Positions 19,968 to 31,260 are shown, counted from the stretch's first letter. The stretch is DNA of 64,000 nt from Bartonella fuyuanensis (GCF_014197255.1 NZ_JACIFE010000005.1:1-64000); one strand, 5' to 3'. Numbers and translations are program-made. The notes: generated by a model from the letters alone, not told the origin.

Positions 19968-22163
19968 ATGTTCAAAACGCACAAGATAGAAATTGAATGG
20001 GCCGGACGTCCGCTCACTCTTGAAACAGGGAAAATAGCGCGTCAAGCTGATGGTGCAGTGGTTGCTACTTATGGAGAAACTGTTGTCTTAGCGACTGTTG
20101 TATCAGCCAAAAATCCAAAACCAGATCAGGACTTTTTTCCACTCACTGTTAATTATCAAGAAAAATCCTATGCTGTTGGTAGAATACCTGGGGGGTACTT
20201 AAAACGTGAAAGTAGGCCAAATGAAAATGAGATTTTAGTCTCACGTTTGATTGATCGTCCGATTCGTCCTCTTTTCGTTGAGGGTTATAAAAATGATACA
20301 CAAATCATTGTTTCCGTTATACAGCATGATCTCGAGAATAATCCTGATATCCTTGCGATGATTGCATCCTCTGCCGCGTTGACTCTATCAGGTGTTCCTT
20401 TCATGGGGCCTATAGCTGGTGCCCGCGTTGGCTATTGTAACGGACAATATGTTCTCAATCCTCATATTGATGAAATGCCTGAATCAAAACTTGATCTTGT
20501 TGTTGCCGGAACAGAAAGTGCTGTATTGATGGTTGAATCAGAAGCACAAGAATTACCGGAAAATATTATGTTAGGTGCCGTGATATTTGGGCACAAAAGC
20601 CTTCAACCTGTCCTTGATGCCATTATCAAGCTTGCTGAAGTTGCTGCAAAAGATCCCCGTGATTTTGTCCCTGAAGATCTTTCCGACCTTGAAAAATCAA
20701 TACAGGAAATGGCAGAACAGGATATACGAAAGGCTTATACAATTACTGATAAGCAAGAACGTTATACCGCAATCGATGCACTAAAAACAGAAATCATCAA
20801 TAAATTTACGCTCGAAACAGAAGAAGACTGTAAATTCAGTGCAGATCAAATTGCAACTGTATTTAAACAGTTGCAAGCAAAAATTGTTCGCGGGAACATT
20901 CTTGATACAGAAAAACGTATTGATGGACGCAGTCTTTCTACTGTGCGTCCTATCCAATCAGAAGTAAGTATTTTACCCCGTACACATGGATCAGCACTCT
21001 TTACCCGCGGAGAAACACAAGCTATTGTCGTTACAACATTAGGAACTGGCGAAGATGAACAATATATTGATTCCTTAACGGGCATGTATAAGGAAACATT
21101 TCTCCTCCATTACAATTTTCCACCATTTTCAGTAGGCGAGACAGGGCGCCTTAGTTCTCCTGGTCGTCGTGAAATTGGGCATGGGAAATTGGCATGGAGA
21201 GCAATTCGCCCCATGTTGCCAACTAAAGAGTCTTTTCCTTATACCATTCGTACCGTCTCAGAAATTACTGAATCCAATGGATCTTCTTCTATGGCAACAG
21301 TTTGTGGAACATCACTAGCTCTCATGGATGCTGGTGTTCCTCTAGTACGCCCCGTTGCAGGGATTGCTATGGGCTTGATTAAAGAAGGAGAACGCTTTGC
21401 CGTTCTATCTGATATCTTAGGGGACGAAGATCATCTTGGAGATATGGATTTTAAAGTCGCAGGAACAGAAAATGGGATTACTGCTTTGCAAATGGATATC
21501 AAAATTGATGGTATTACCGAAGAGATTATGAGAATCGCTCTTGAACAAGCCAGAGGTGGTCGAATCCATATCCTTAACGAAATGGCGAAATCTTTAACCA
21601 GAGCACGTGCTAAACTTAGTGAATTTTCTCCTCGAATTGAAATTATGAATATTTCTGTTGATAAAATTCGTGAGGTTATCGGCTCTGGTGGTAAAATTAT
21701 TCGGGAAATCGTAGAACAAACTGGTGCGAAAGTTAATATTGAAGATGATGGTACCATTAAAATTGCTTCTGCTGATGCTAAGGCTATTGAAGCAGCAAAA
21801 CGTTGGATTCATTCTATTGTCGATGAGCCTGAAGTTGGTGCTATCTACCAGGGAACAGTTGTAAAAACTGCAGAATTTGGTGCATTTATAAATTTCTTTG
21901 GTTCTCGTGATGGGCTTGTTCATATCTCTCAACTTGCATCAGAACGTATCACCAAAACGACCGATATTGTTAAAGAAGGTGATAGAGTTTGGGTTAAATT
22001 AATAGGGTTTGATGAACGTGGAAAAGTTCGCTTATCCATGAAAGTTGTTGATCAAAAAACCGGTGAGGAAATCACCGATGATAAATCAATAAAAGAAGAA
22101 AAATGCGTAGATGAAAAAAAACAATCTGAAAATAAGCGCCGACGTAAGAAAAAAGAAGTGTAG
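19968..22163 (+). CDS. pnp: Polyribonucleotide nucleotidyltransferase (PNPase)
   Basis: PNPase degrades RNA from the 3' end with phosphate and is part of the degradosome-like machinery. Two RNase PH domains are visible (first near residues 10-140 with [14 protein letters not shown], second near 310-540 with [10 protein letters not shown] and [10 protein letters not shown]), then a KH domain ([15 protein letters not shown]) and an S1 domain ([17 protein letters not shown]). The C-terminus is Lys-rich. Length (731 aa) is slightly above the usual 700-720. A terminator lies 25 bases past the stop. Confidence 0.97.
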   Translation: MFKTHKIEIEWAGRPLTLETGKIARQADGAVVATYGETVVLATVVSAKNPKPDQDFFPLTVNYQEKSYAVGRIPGGYLKRESRPNENEILVSRLIDRPIRPLFVEGYKNDTQIIVSVIQHDLENNPDILAMIASSAALTLSGVPFMGPIAGARVGYCNGQYVLNPHIDEMPESKLDLVVAGTESAVLMVESEAQELPENIMLGAVIFGHKSLQPVLDAIIKLAEVAAKDPRDFVPEDLSDLEKSIQEMAEQDIRKAYTITDKQERYTAIDALKTEIINKFTLETEEDCKFSADQIATVFKQLQAKIVRGNILDTEKRIDGRSLSTVRPIQSEVSILPRTHGSALFTRGETQAIVVTTLGTGEDEQYIDSLTGMYKETFLLHYNFPPFSVGETGRLSSPGRREIGHGKLAWRAIRPMLPTKESFPYTIRTVSEITESNGSSSMATVCGTSLALMDAGVPLVRPVAGIAMGLIKEGERFAVLSDILGDEDHLGDMDFKVAGTENGITALQMDIKIDGITEEIMRIALEQARGGRIHILNEMAKSLTRARAKLSEFSPRIEIMNISVDKIREVIGSGGKIIREIVEQTGAKVNIEDDGTIKIASADAKAIEAAKRWIHSIVDEPEVGAIYQGTVVKTAEFGAFINFFGSRDGLVHISQLASERITKTTDIVKEGDRVWVKLIGFDERGKVRLSMKVVDQKTGEEITDDKSIKEEKCVDEKKQSENKRRRKKKEV

Positions 22164-22187
22164 TTTTTTCTTCTTATTGTAATCATG

Positions 22188-22219
22188 AAATGCCATCCCC
22201 AAATAGAGTGGCATTTTTT
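22188..22219 (+). terminator. Intrinsic terminator after pnp, overlapping the next ORF's 5' end
   Basis: AAATGCCA (22188-22195) pairs with TGGCATTT (22209-22216), and the T-run continues to 22219. It begins 25 bases after the pnp stop. The downstream methyltransferase ORF is open from an ATG at 22185, so the hairpin would lie inside its first codons if that start were used. Confidence 0.75.
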
Positions 22220-22232
22220 GAAAGAGCTGTAT

Positions 22233-23228
22233 GTGTTATCGTTTTTACCTTTTGAAAATCATGAACTCCCGTATCCAGATCCAAACCAATGTTGGCTAAG
22301 TTTTGGGTTGACAAAAATCCCCACTCCAGAATGGATACAAAATTTAAAAATTATTACACCTTGGCGACCGGATTTTTTAAAATTTTCCGATACTCAATTT
22401 CACTGTTCTCCTCAAATAGATAAAAATTTTATTTATGATGGTGCATTTCTACATTTAAGTAAATATCGTGGTTTTAACCAAAATTGTTTTCTTGATTTAT
22501 TAGAATGCGTTAAACCCTGTGGTTGGATTGTGATTAGTGGAAATAAAATGGTTGGTGCTGCCTCAATGATGAAATGGATCAAAACAATTGTTCCCATCAC
22601 CAATAAACTGTCTAAAAATCATGGTCTCGTATTTTGGCTGAAAGTTCCTCCACAAATCGGAAAACAGGATATTGCACAATTGCGCTCACCACCGCTCACT
22701 TTTGATAAATTTCAAACTACTTCTGGTATGTTCTCACATGGCCGTATTGATCCAGGATCTGCTGCACTTGCTTCTTATATACCCAAAGTTATTTCTGGAA
22801 AAACAGCTGATTTTGGTGCTGGATGGGGCTTTCTTTCTCACGTTGCACTTGAAAATAATGTAAAACTTACATCTCTTGACCTCTATGAAGCAGACTACAA
22901 TGCTTTGAGAGCAGCAAAACAGCACCTTCAGCATATAACTGCTCCTTTTCCAATCCATTTTTATTGGCATGACCTTGTCCATGAGCCTGTCACAAAGCTG
23001 TATGATACAATCATTTCAAATCCACCGTTTCACACACAACAGACGACAGATATTTCATTAGGAAAACATTTTATTATAAATGCTGCAAAATGCTTGAAAC
23101 CAAGGGGCAGTCTGCTCTTTGTTGCGAACAGCCACCTTCCTTATGAAACATTATTAAAAAATATTTTCCACACAGTGTTGATACATGAACAAACTCATGG
23201 TTTTAAAATTATCGAAGCCCGCAGATAA
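22233..23228 (+). CDS. rsmC: RsmC-like class I SAM-dependent methyltransferase
   Basis: A 331-aa protein built like RsmC (16S rRNA m2G1207 methyltransferase). The N-terminal half is a degenerate methyltransferase-like domain. The C-terminal half carries motif I ADFGAGWGFLS and the catalytic NPPFH motif (ISNPPFHTQQ). The ORF opens at ATG 22185, but the pnp terminator covers that region. A GTG at 22233 gives an N-terminus MLSFLPFE, which fits the usual start a few residues before the conserved PFE. Substrate is inferred from family only. Confidence 0.75.
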   Translation: MLSFLPFENHELPYPDPNQCWLSFGLTKIPTPEWIQNLKIITPWRPDFLKFSDTQFHCSPQIDKNFIYDGAFLHLSKYRGFNQNCFLDLLECVKPCGWIVISGNKMVGAASMMKWIKTIVPITNKLSKNHGLVFWLKVPPQIGKQDIAQLRSPPLTFDKFQTTSGMFSHGRIDPGSAALASYIPKVISGKTADFGAGWGFLSHVALENNVKLTSLDLYEADYNALRAAKQHLQHITAPFPIHFYWHDLVHEPVTKLYDTIISNPPFHTQQTTDISLGKHFIINAAKCLKPRGSLLFVANSHLPYETLLKNIFHTVLIHEQTHGFKIIEARR

Positions 23229-23246
23229 ATAAAACAAGCGATCTAT

Positions 23247-24557
23247 CTAAAGAATAAACCGTGAAAGATCGATATCAGCAGCAAGCTCGCCAATAGATTT
23301 TCTCACATAAGCAGCATCAATTTTAAACGATGTTCCAGCTTTATCTGGTGCTGTAAAAGAAATTTCATCTAAAACGCGCTCCATCACCGTTTGCAAACGA
23401 CGTGCCCCTATATTTTCAATCCTTGCATTTAAATCTACAGCAATATCTGCTAAAGCATCAATTGCATCGTCTGTAATTTCCAAATGAACCTCTTCCGTTG
23501 CCATAAGAGCAATATATTGTTTAATCAAACTAGCTTCTGGCTCTGTTAGAATGCGTCGAAGATCTTCCCTTGTTAAAGGGTTGAGCTCCACGCGGATGGG
23601 CAAACGGCCTTGAAGTTCTGGTAATAAATCAGATGGTTTGGAAACATGAAACGCTCCTGAGGCAATAAAAAGGATATGATCTGTTTTGATTTGCCCATAT
23701 TTTGTAGAAATTGTTGTTCCTTCAACCAAAGGCAAAAGATCACGTTGGACGCCCTCACGCGAAACAGCAGCACTTACGCCACCATCCCGGGTAGCAATTT
23801 TATCAATCTCGTCGATAAAAACAATACCGTCATTTTCAGCAACACGAAGCGCTTCTTGAATGATTTGTTCCTGATCAAGGAGTTTTTCAGATTCATCATC
23901 GATAAGCGGTTTAAAAGCATCTCTTACTGTCGTTTTACGGACTTTCGTACGACTTCCCATTTTGCCTAAAATATCTGATAAATTCATAATACCCATTTGT
24001 GCCCCAGGCATACCAGGAATATCAAAGGTTGAAGCACTATTGCTAGTATTATCGGCTACTTCAATTTCAATCTCTTTCTCATCCAATTCACTTTCACGCA
24101 ATTTTTTACGAAAACTATCGCGGGTAGCAGGACTTGCTGTTTTACCAACAAGGGCGTCTAAAACGCGCTCTTCAGCATTCAAGTGAGCTTTTTCTTTTAT
24201 TTCATCGCGTTTTTTCTCACGCACAAGAGAAATAGCAATTTCAACAAGGTCTCGAATAATTTGCTCAACATCACGGCCCACATAACCAACTTCAGTAAAT
24301 TTAGTCGCTTCTACTTTCACGAAAGGTGCTCCAGAAAGTTTTGCTAATCGACGTGCGATACCTGTTTTACCAACACCTGTAGGCCCTATCATTAAAATAT
24401 TTTTTGGCATAACTTCTTCACGCATCGGCTCATCAAGTTGTTGTCTACGCCACCGATTGCGTAATGCAATAGCTACAGAACGTTTGGCATCATTTTGGCC
24501 AATAATAAAACGATCAAGTTCAGAAACAGTCTCACGAGGGGAAAATACAACACACAT
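23247..24557 (-). CDS. hslU: ATP-dependent protease ATPase subunit HslU
   Basis: HslU unfolds substrates for the HslV peptidase. N-terminal [16 protein letters not shown] is diagnostic. Walker A is GPTGVGKT and Walker B is [11 protein letters not shown]. The intermediate domain is charged (about residues 110-240), and the C-terminal tail ends [10 protein letters not shown], which docks into HslV. Length is 436 aa. The start codon directly abuts the hslV stop (hslV-hslU operon). It converges with the RsmC-like gene, leaving an 18-base gap. Confidence 0.97.
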   Translation of the reverse strand: MCVVFSPRETVSELDRFIIGQNDAKRSVAIALRNRWRRQQLDEPMREEVMPKNILMIGPTGVGKTGIARRLAKLSGAPFVKVEATKFTEVGYVGRDVEQIIRDLVEIAISLVREKKRDEIKEKAHLNAEERVLDALVGKTASPATRDSFRKKLRESELDEKEIEIEVADNTSNSASTFDIPGMPGAQMGIMNLSDILGKMGSRTKVRKTTVRDAFKPLIDDESEKLLDQEQIIQEALRVAENDGIVFIDEIDKIATRDGGVSAAVSREGVQRDLLPLVEGTTISTKYGQIKTDHILFIASGAFHVSKPSDLLPELQGRLPIRVELNPLTREDLRRILTEPEASLIKQYIALMATEEVHLEITDDAIDALADIAVDLNARIENIGARRLQTVMERVLDEISFTAPDKAGTSFKIDAAYVRKSIGELAADIDLSRFIL

Positions 24558-25139
24558 TTAAATAGCTTTCTCTAAAGAAAATAATTCTGCATCCAATGTT
24601 TCAATCGTAAAATGATCATTGGTGTAAACACAAATTTTAGCGGCAATAGCCATAGCTTTACGGGCAATAGTTTCTGCATCCAAATCCAGGTCCATGAGTG
24701 CTCGCGCTGCTGAAAGAGCAAAATTTCCTCCAGAGCCAATTGCCATAACCCCATCTTCTGGTTCCAAGACATCACCAAGCCCTGTTAAAGCCAAAGTTGC
24801 TTTTTTATCAGCTACAAGCATCATTGCATCAAGACGGCGCAAATAGCGATCTGTTCGCCAATCTTTTGCAAGTTCTACACATGCACGCATAAGCTGATCA
24901 GGATATTGCTCAAGCTTTGTTTCCAGCCTTTCTAGTAATGTGAAAGCATCTGCCGTAGCACCTGCAAAACCAGCAATAACTACTCCGCTTTTTCCAAGTC
25001 GACGGACTTTACGTGCATTGCCTTTCATAATCGTCTGTCCAAGAGAAACCTGACCATCCCCAGCCATCACGACTTTGCCACCTTTTCGTACCGTAATAAT
25101 CGTTGTACCATACATTATGTCTGGCTTATGTTCTATCAT
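24558..25139 (-). CDS. hslV: ATP-dependent protease peptidase subunit HslV
   Basis: HslV is a proteasome-like threonine peptidase. An 11-residue propeptide ends MYG, and the mature protein would begin [10 protein letters not shown], exposing the catalytic threonine. Motifs [10 protein letters not shown] and [16 protein letters not shown] are conserved. Length is 193 aa. AAGGAG lies just upstream of the ATG. The operon is often heat-shock controlled, but I did not recognise an alphaproteobacterial RpoH promoter in the 217-bp upstream region. Confidence 0.97.
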   Translation of the reverse strand: MIEHKPDIMYGTTIITVRKGGKVVMAGDGQVSLGQTIMKGNARKVRRLGKSGVVIAGFAGATADAFTLLERLETKLEQYPDQLMRACVELAKDWRTDRYLRRLDAMMLVADKKATLALTGLGDVLEPEDGVMAIGSGGNFALSAARALMDLDLDAETIARKAMAIAAKICVYTNDHFTIETLDAELFSLEKAI

Positions 25140-25356
25140 AAGGAGACTCCTTAATATTAACTTTTCTTTTTAACATTTTCTTTTCATATAATGTAAAACT
25201 CAATTACTACTGTCCTATTTAAGAACATATACAGCAAAACACAATGATTCAGCATAACTCAATTTGTTAAAATTGAAAAAATGATATCATTGTTGTCAAT
25301 ATAAATTACTGCTAAATAGCTTTATATAAACAGTTTGACCCTTTTAGAGGAAAATT

Positions 25357-26346
25357 ATGAAAAAAATCGCCATAGGAACCTTAGGTGGAACAATTGCAAT
25401 GACCGCTGATAATTTTGGTCATATGCATCCAACTTTAACCTCGGATAACCTTATAAAAAGTGTTCCTGATTTAAATAATATTGCTGATATACAGGCACAA
25501 ACATTATGGCAAATACCAAGTGGATCTTTATCTTTTAAAATTCTTTTTGAAGCAATCGTGTGGGCAAAAAAACAAATAAACGCTGGCGCAGAAGGCGTTG
25601 TTTTAACGCAAGGTACTGATACTCTGGAAGAAACAGCTTTTTTTCTTTCTCTTTACTGGAAGGAAACTGAACCACTCATTATAACCGGTGCTATGCGTCT
25701 ACCTTGTGAAGCGGGTGCCGATGGACCAGCTAATCTTTTAGCAGCAATTCGTGTCGCAACATCCCCACAAAGTCGTAACAGAGGCGTTCTCGTTGTCATC
25801 AATGATACGATTCATTCACCTTATTGGCTTTATAAAAGCCATACCGTCAAAGTCGAAACATTCCAATCAGGTCTTGTAGGTATTTTAGGAACTATTTTAG
25901 AAGGAAAAATCATTTATTTTAATGATCAAAAATTTTTCGCGACAACGTTTGATCTTCCCCAAAACCACGACCATCAAATTGCTCTCCTCTCTTCCTCGTT
26001 ATCATCTGATACACAACTAATGAAATTCTGCCTTGAAAGTGGGTATTATGCTGGGCTTGTTATAGCTGGTTTTGGTGCAGGACACTGTAATTTTCAAGAA
26101 GCAGATCTTGTAAAACAATATGCACAAAAAATACCAATCATTATTGCCAGTCGCTGTTGTAATGGCTCAACAACTCGTATAACTTATGGCTATAAAGGCT
26201 CAGAAACCGATATGATTGCTTCTGGTGCTATGATGTCTGGTTATTTATCAGCTGTAAAAGCGCGTCTGCTTTTATGGGCTTTTCTGGCACAAGGCTACTC
26301 ACTGAAACAAATCCGTGCACACTGGAACAACTGGACGATAAGCTAA
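25357..26346 (+). CDS. ansA: Asparaginase/glutaminase family protein
   Basis: Hydrolyses L-asparagine to aspartate and ammonia. The first catalytic threonine region is GTLGGTIAMT at the N-terminus. The second threonine-aspartate motif is VVLTQGTDTLEETA (about residues 82-95), followed by ITGAMR. No signal peptide, so it is probably cytoplasmic. Length is 329 aa. AGAGGAAAA lies before the ATG. Family members differ in preference for asparagine or glutamine; specificity cannot be read here. Confidence 0.87.
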   Translation: MKKIAIGTLGGTIAMTADNFGHMHPTLTSDNLIKSVPDLNNIADIQAQTLWQIPSGSLSFKILFEAIVWAKKQINAGAEGVVLTQGTDTLEETAFFLSLYWKETEPLIITGAMRLPCEAGADGPANLLAAIRVATSPQSRNRGVLVVINDTIHSPYWLYKSHTVKVETFQSGLVGILGTILEGKIIYFNDQKFFATTFDLPQNHDHQIALLSSSLSSDTQLMKFCLESGYYAGLVIAGFGAGHCNFQEADLVKQYAQKIPIIIASRCCNGSTTRITYGYKGSETDMIASGAMMSGYLSAVKARLLLWAFLAQGYSLKQIRAHWNNWTIS

Positions 26347-26468
26347 TAAAAAATGATCTATTATCTTAAAGAAAAGAGCATGCAAAACAAAATTTACTTG
26401 AACACAAAGCAGTTTACCTGTCCGTTTTTAATCAATTGCTGCAGCAAAAAAATTCTCGTCTAATACAC

Positions 26469-27467
26469 ATGATTGATACGACTATACAAAAAATTAATCA
26501 GGAAAAAAATCTGGTCAAATCCATTTCTGACCGATGTTCACCCTATCGTATCTTTACCGCACAACAGTGGTCACAATTTCGTGCAGACACACCTCTCACT
26601 TTAACTTTTGATGAAATTAAACGTTTACGCTCCATTGATGATCCTATCGATCTTGAAGAAGTTCAACGCATTTATCTTTCTTTATCGCGCCTGTTATCAT
26701 GCCATGTTGAAGCGGTACAAGAACTTTTTCAAAAACGTCAACAATTTCTCCATCAAGAAGAGACTACGAAAACACCCTTTATTATTGGAATTGCCGGCTC
26801 TGTAGCAGTAGGAAAATCAACTACCGCTCGCATTCTTCAAGAACTGTTGAAACGTTGGACCTCTAATCTTAAAGTTGATCTGATCACCACGGATGGTTTT
26901 CTCTATCCTAACGCGATCTTAAAGCAAAAAAATCGTATGAATCGTAAGGGATTCCCTGATTCCTATGACATTAAAAAATTGCTGTGCTTTCTTTCAGCTA
27001 TAAAAGCAGGTAGCAGGAATGTCCGTGCCCCACTTTACTCACATATGACCTATGATGTTTTAGAAAACCAGACAATTTCCATTGACCGTCCTGATATTTT
27101 AATTGTTGAGGGTATTAATGTATTACAGGTCAGTGATCTTCCTAAAGATGGGAAAGCTATTCCTTTTGTATCAGATTTTTTTGATTTTTCAATCTATGTC
27201 GATGCTGAAGTAGAAGTCATTCGTCACTGGTATTTAGAACGCTTTAAACGTTTGCGTAAAACAGCTTTTCAAAATCCTGAATCCTATTTTCATCGCTATG
27301 CTCTGCTCAATGAGAAAGAAGCCTCAAAAATTGCTGAGAATCTTTGGCAAACGATTAATTTAAAAAATTTACAAGAAAATATTTTGCCAACACGACCACG
27401 ATCCAATCTCATTCTACGAAAGGGAAAAAATCATTTGGTCGAGTATGTTGCACTTAGACGACTATAA
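26469..27467 (+). CDS. coaA: Pantothenate kinase type I
   Basis: CoaA phosphorylates pantothenate, the first step of coenzyme A synthesis. Walker A is [10 protein letters not shown]; the TTDGFLYPN segment and the RKGFPDSYD motif are typical of type I enzymes. I chose ATG 26469 (332 aa) over a TTG at 26436. The end overlaps the permitted upstream extension of the aminopeptidase ORF, whose real start lies 14 bases after this stop. Confidence 0.94.
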   Translation: MIDTTIQKINQEKNLVKSISDRCSPYRIFTAQQWSQFRADTPLTLTFDEIKRLRSIDDPIDLEEVQRIYLSLSRLLSCHVEAVQELFQKRQQFLHQEETTKTPFIIGIAGSVAVGKSTTARILQELLKRWTSNLKVDLITTDGFLYPNAILKQKNRMNRKGFPDSYDIKKLLCFLSAIKAGSRNVRAPLYSHMTYDVLENQTISIDRPDILIVEGINVLQVSDLPKDGKAIPFVSDFFDFSIYVDAEVEVIRHWYLERFKRLRKTAFQNPESYFHRYALLNEKEASKIAENLWQTINLKNLQENILPTRPRSNLILRKGKNHLVEYVALRRL

Positions 27468-27480
27468 GGATCTTATAACT

Positions 27481-28848
27481 ATGCAGCGACACCACATTCA
27501 TTTTACCTCAACGCATATCGATAAAAGTTGTCCTATCATCTTGGTAAATCAAAAAAGTCTTTCTAACTTAGCCCTTGATGCGTCAACAACAGCATGGATA
27601 AAAGTTAATGATTTTACTGGCAAAGCAGGGCAAATTCTCTTTGTTCCTCACAAAACCGGACATTTAAAAAAAGTTTTATTTGGAATTGGCAATGGTAACG
27701 ATCCTTTTATCACAGGACTTCTTGCTCAAAAACTTCCTGCTGGTCAATGGCATTTAGAAGGTGAAGCCTCTGCTGAAATAAACACCTATCTTGGATTGGC
27801 ATTCGGCAGCTATCAGTTTAATCGCTATCGTCAAAATTCTTCCTTCAAATCATTATCTATCCATGTCAATGAAGCCGTTGATCTTAATGAGCTCCAGAGA
27901 ATTTACGAGGCTGTCTTTTTTGTCCGTGATCTCATTAATATTCCAGCCAATGATATGAACCCTGATACTTTTGAAGAAGAAGCACGACAACTAGGAGAAA
28001 TTTATGGTGCTAATGTCCAAAGTATTTGTGGAGATAAGCTTTTAGTCCAAAACTTTCCGATGATTCATGCCGTAGGACGAGCAGGCAGTACTGCACCACG
28101 GCTGATTGAATTACGCTGGGGACAAGAACATCATCCTAAAATAACGTTGGTAGGTAAAGGTGTAACTTTTGATACTGGAGGACTTGATCTTAAATCAGCC
28201 AATAACATGTTACTTATGAAAAAAGATATGGGCGGTGGAGCAAACGTTTTGGGATTAGCTAAACTTATCATGGATGCAAAATTGCCCTTCCATCTACGTG
28301 TTTTGATTCCTGCCGTAGAAAATGCAATTTCTGCGAATTCTTACCGACCAGGTGATATTCTCAAAAGTCGTAAAGGTTTAAATGTTGAAGTCGGCAATAC
28401 AGATGCTGAAGGGCGACTCGTCCTTGCTGATGCACTCGCCTATGGTGATGAAGAAAGTCCACAATTTATGCTTTGCATGGCCACTTTAACAGGGGCAGCA
28501 CGTATAGCATTAGGACCAGATCTTCCTGCATTTTATTGTAATGATTCAATATGGGCACAACAAATTTCTGAATCTGCTCACGCTGTTTTCGATCCTCTTT
28601 GGCAAATGCCTCTTTGGAAACCTTACCAAGAAATGCTATCATCACCAATTGCTGATCTTAACAATGTAACTGGAAATAACTTTGCTGGCTCTATAATCGC
28701 TGCTTTATTTCTTAATTCTTTTGTGGAAAAAGCTGAACATTTTGCACATTTCGATCTTTATGGATGGGTTCCAAAAGCAAAACCAGGACACCCGATTGGT
28801 GGATCCGCACAAACCATTCGTGCTCTTTATAATATTTTTAAAAAATGA
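27481..28848 (+). CDS. pepB: M17 leucyl aminopeptidase family protein
   Basis: A dizinc aminopeptidase that removes N-terminal residues from peptides. The metal and catalytic region is visible as VGKGVTFDTGGLDLKS, MKKDMGGGANVLG and the signature NTDAEGRLVLADAL. Length from ATG 27481 is 455 aa; AAGGA about ten bases upstream fixes the start rather than 27445, which lies inside coaA. It is shorter than PepA (about 500 aa) and fits the PepB-like group. The symbol is by group, not by proof. Confidence 0.85.
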   Translation: MQRHHIHFTSTHIDKSCPIILVNQKSLSNLALDASTTAWIKVNDFTGKAGQILFVPHKTGHLKKVLFGIGNGNDPFITGLLAQKLPAGQWHLEGEASAEINTYLGLAFGSYQFNRYRQNSSFKSLSIHVNEAVDLNELQRIYEAVFFVRDLINIPANDMNPDTFEEEARQLGEIYGANVQSICGDKLLVQNFPMIHAVGRAGSTAPRLIELRWGQEHHPKITLVGKGVTFDTGGLDLKSANNMLLMKKDMGGGANVLGLAKLIMDAKLPFHLRVLIPAVENAISANSYRPGDILKSRKGLNVEVGNTDAEGRLVLADALAYGDEESPQFMLCMATLTGAARIALGPDLPAFYCNDSIWAQQISESAHAVFDPLWQMPLWKPYQEMLSSPIADLNNVTGNNFAGSIIAALFLNSFVEKAEHFAHFDLYGWVPKAKPGHPIGGSAQTIRALYNIFKK

Positions 28849-28979
28849 ATTTTAACATAAAATATCCAAAAAGATGGACAATTTTGCAGTTTTAAGAATA
28901 ATTTCTATCGGTTTAAACTGTATTATTGCTTTTATTTGAAGATAAAATCTTCAATGCAATTTTCATGAGTCAATTTTAG

Positions 28980-29873
28980 ATGAGAAGCCGAAAAATGAAA
29001 AGTAAAAAGATGATCTCTAAAGACCCAAGACTTTATGCATTCAGAGATGATTTAGCAGATCAGCGCCTTGAAGCAGAAATTACAGCCCAGCGCTTTGTTC
29101 AAGGTGAAAAAAGACGTGTTAATACAGCGATCGCTGGACTATTTAAAGAAAATAGTAAAAAAAGTGAACGACAAACAGAATGTTTATTTGGTGAAGAATT
29201 TCTTATTTTTGAACAAGGAGAAACAATGTCCTGGGGGCAATCACTCAAGGATGGTTATGTCGGTTACATTGATACAAAAGTTCTTTGTACATCAACCATA
29301 AAACAAACGCATGTGGTTTCACTCCCACGCACATTTAAATATTCATACGCTGACTTACGTGGACCAATAGAGTTCCCTTTATCGATGGGAAGCAAAGTCA
29401 GTGTTGTTGATGAAATTGAAGTCCATGATACAATGTACTCTATTCTTGAAAATGGAAAAGCAATCATCACTAGCCATCTCAGCCCCATTGGACGCGTGTA
29501 TAAAGATTATGTTACGGTTGCAGAAACTTTTATCCGTACGCCTTATCTTTGGGGTGGTGTTAGTGGTTTTGGAATTGATTGTTCAGGACTCATTCAACTC
29601 TCGATGATGATGACCGATCAAATAGTTTTACGTGACACAGATATGCAGCAAAAAACTATAGGCAGGCTTCTTACAGACACTGATAAACTTCAACGAGGTG
29701 ATTTGATTTTTTGGAAAGGTCATGTTGCTATTATGGTTGATCATGAAAATATTATTCACGCAAATGGTTTTTCTATGGACGTTATGATCGAACCATTGGA
29801 AAAAGCAATTACGCGTATTGCTAGAAAAAATCAATATCCCATTGCAAAACGTCGCCCAATTCAGGTGACTTAA
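28980..29873 (+). CDS. NlpC/P60 family cysteine peptidase
   Basis: A 297-aa cell-wall hydrolase candidate. An SH3-like region covers about residues 75-165 (with GWxxxLKDGYVGY-type spacing). The C-terminal NlpC/P60 domain has the catalytic Cys in GIDCSGLIQLS and the His in GHVAIMVDH, with a second His in IIHANGFSMDV. No signal peptide is visible, so it might act in the cytoplasm on recycled muropeptides or be exported another way. Such enzymes cut gamma-D-Glu-diamino acid bonds. It stands alone, upstream of a long gene-poor stretch. The first codon could be 28980 or an ATG five codons later. Confidence 0.87.
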   Translation: MRSRKMKSKKMISKDPRLYAFRDDLADQRLEAEITAQRFVQGEKRRVNTAIAGLFKENSKKSERQTECLFGEEFLIFEQGETMSWGQSLKDGYVGYIDTKVLCTSTIKQTHVVSLPRTFKYSYADLRGPIEFPLSMGSKVSVVDEIEVHDTMYSILENGKAIITSHLSPIGRVYKDYVTVAETFIRTPYLWGGVSGFGIDCSGLIQLSMMMTDQIVLRDTDMQQKTIGRLLTDTDKLQRGDLIFWKGHVAIMVDHENIIHANGFSMDVMIEPLEKAITRIARKNQYPIAKRRPIQVT

Positions 29874-29954
29874 TACATACCTCCTATAAAAAAATTAATT
29901 GAATGTTTTTATATAGAATGCCAAGAACTACCGCAATAACATTAGGAATCGACT

Positions 29955-30140
29955 TATGCCCTCTATAAGCGTCAAGATAGTAATGCTCAATGGCTTGTTA
30001 TATCATTCAAATGCCAGCGCAAAATGAGCTTGGGAGCTTTAAGAAATGCTTCATAAAAATAAGCCCATGAATCTGCAGCGCAATGATGTTCTGTATTATG
30101 AACAGCGTAATCCTATTGATTTAAAAAACATCTTTCAATC
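29955..30140 (+). pseudogene. Tyrosine integrase fragment (DUF4102 arm-binding domain)
   Basis: In the frame running from 29964 the translation reads YKRQDSNAQWLVISFKCQ, then RKMSLGALRNAS followed by stops, then AHESAAQ. This matches the order of the phage-type integrase N-terminal domain (GLYLR..W.FRF..GKRR.MGLG.L..VSLAEAR..A..). Around 30080 the similarity moves to another frame as DVLYYEQRNPIDLKN, where the family has VLR.G.DPIE.R. At least four stops and one frameshift are present, and no catalytic domain remains. It is a relic of an integrated element. Confidence 0.6.
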
Positions 30141-31133
30141 TTTTCCAATATTCATTCAGAAGTCTTTATTAATACTGACTTATCTTAAAATAGTGTAAAA
30201 ACCCATCAACAAGTTTACTGAATAACATTTATTTAAATATCATATAATTAATTGTAATTACAAACCCATATTACGCAGCTTGAACTGGAGTTTTCCATAT
30301 TATCATACTGCCTTGTTTCAAAAACCTTTATGACAAACCAATAGAAAAATAAGCGTATTCTTTTCAAAAAAATGAAGATAGAAATTATTGCGTAGCTTCA
30401 TCATTTCTTTTCTATTCAGCTTCATGGTTTTTAAAAATATACAAAAGAAAGATCTTAAAAAAATGGAGATTACACAATTCCTTATATTTTACCTCTTCCA
30501 TTTTGGATGAAGTCTAAAAATTTCATAAAACACTTTCATTAAGTTGTATTTCTCATTTATATACTTAAACTTAGATAGTTTTTTCTCATTTTTCAGTACT
30601 ATAACACAATCCCCTAATAACTCTTCTCTGCATGTTCTTCTCTTAATATTTAATAATTCATCATCCGTATATTTTTATTTATTTTAAAATTGTTTTCCAC
30701 ATTACATACCACTCTTTTTACTCGTACGTTCTTGATTTTTTTGATTGAGAAACCATAAAGAATCAAAAAAAATAATTAAACGACAATTTATAATTATAAA
30801 TCATAGTTTATTATGAAAAATATATCACAACGATGAATAATCCATTAGTCATGTAAACAATCTCTATTAATAATGACAAAGTATTTTCTTCAAAAAGATA
30901 TTTTGGAATCCTCCCTCTCGTTGCGATCTCATGAAATAAATACCTCTGGTATCGCTCTGTGCACCCAAAATCCCCGCTCAACGATAATCGCGAAAAGTAT
31001 AAATCCATTGTTTACTACCATTTTTATACTTCTGAAGAACACAAAGGAACTACACTTCATCAATTCTTAATGTTGCATAATCCTTGACTATTGGAAAGCG
31101 TTCTTTCAGCACGCATTTTATTTTTTCTTAATA
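30141..31133. other. Gene desert after the integrase relic
   Basis: About 1 kb of AT-rich DNA with no recognised gene, tRNA or attachment site. Two overlapping frames of 65 codons on opposite strands (30811-31008 minus and 30873-31070 plus) have no recognisable product; the sequence there is less AT-rich than its flanks and may be a gene fragment. A 16-bp AT palindrome sits at 30786-30801. Confidence 0.45.
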
Positions 31134-31260
31134 GCTTTTTACCCACATGGCCTCCCCCATTTGAAACATGCACGAAAATACTTCTTTGATTAATTTAACA
31201 TAAATAGATTTGAAATAAGGAATTTTACGATACCCGACACTTCTATTCAATATTTTAAAT
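31134..31260 (+). repeat. Diverged intergenic repeat, copy B
   Basis: Shares blocks with copies A and C: CTTTTTACCCACAT, then TTTGATTAATTT, then AGATTTGAAATAAGGAA, and a downstream TTCTATTCAATATT that matches the region after copy C. It lies between the integrase relic and mutT. Confidence 0.45.

Noticed and set aside
30786-30801. 16-bp palindrome ATTTATAATTATAAAT
   Set aside because: Made only of A and T in very AT-rich sequence with no supported gene beside it.
30811-31070. Two 65-codon frames on opposite strands in the gene desert
   Set aside because: They exclude each other, neither has a ribosome binding site, and neither matches a family I know; perhaps a gene fragment.
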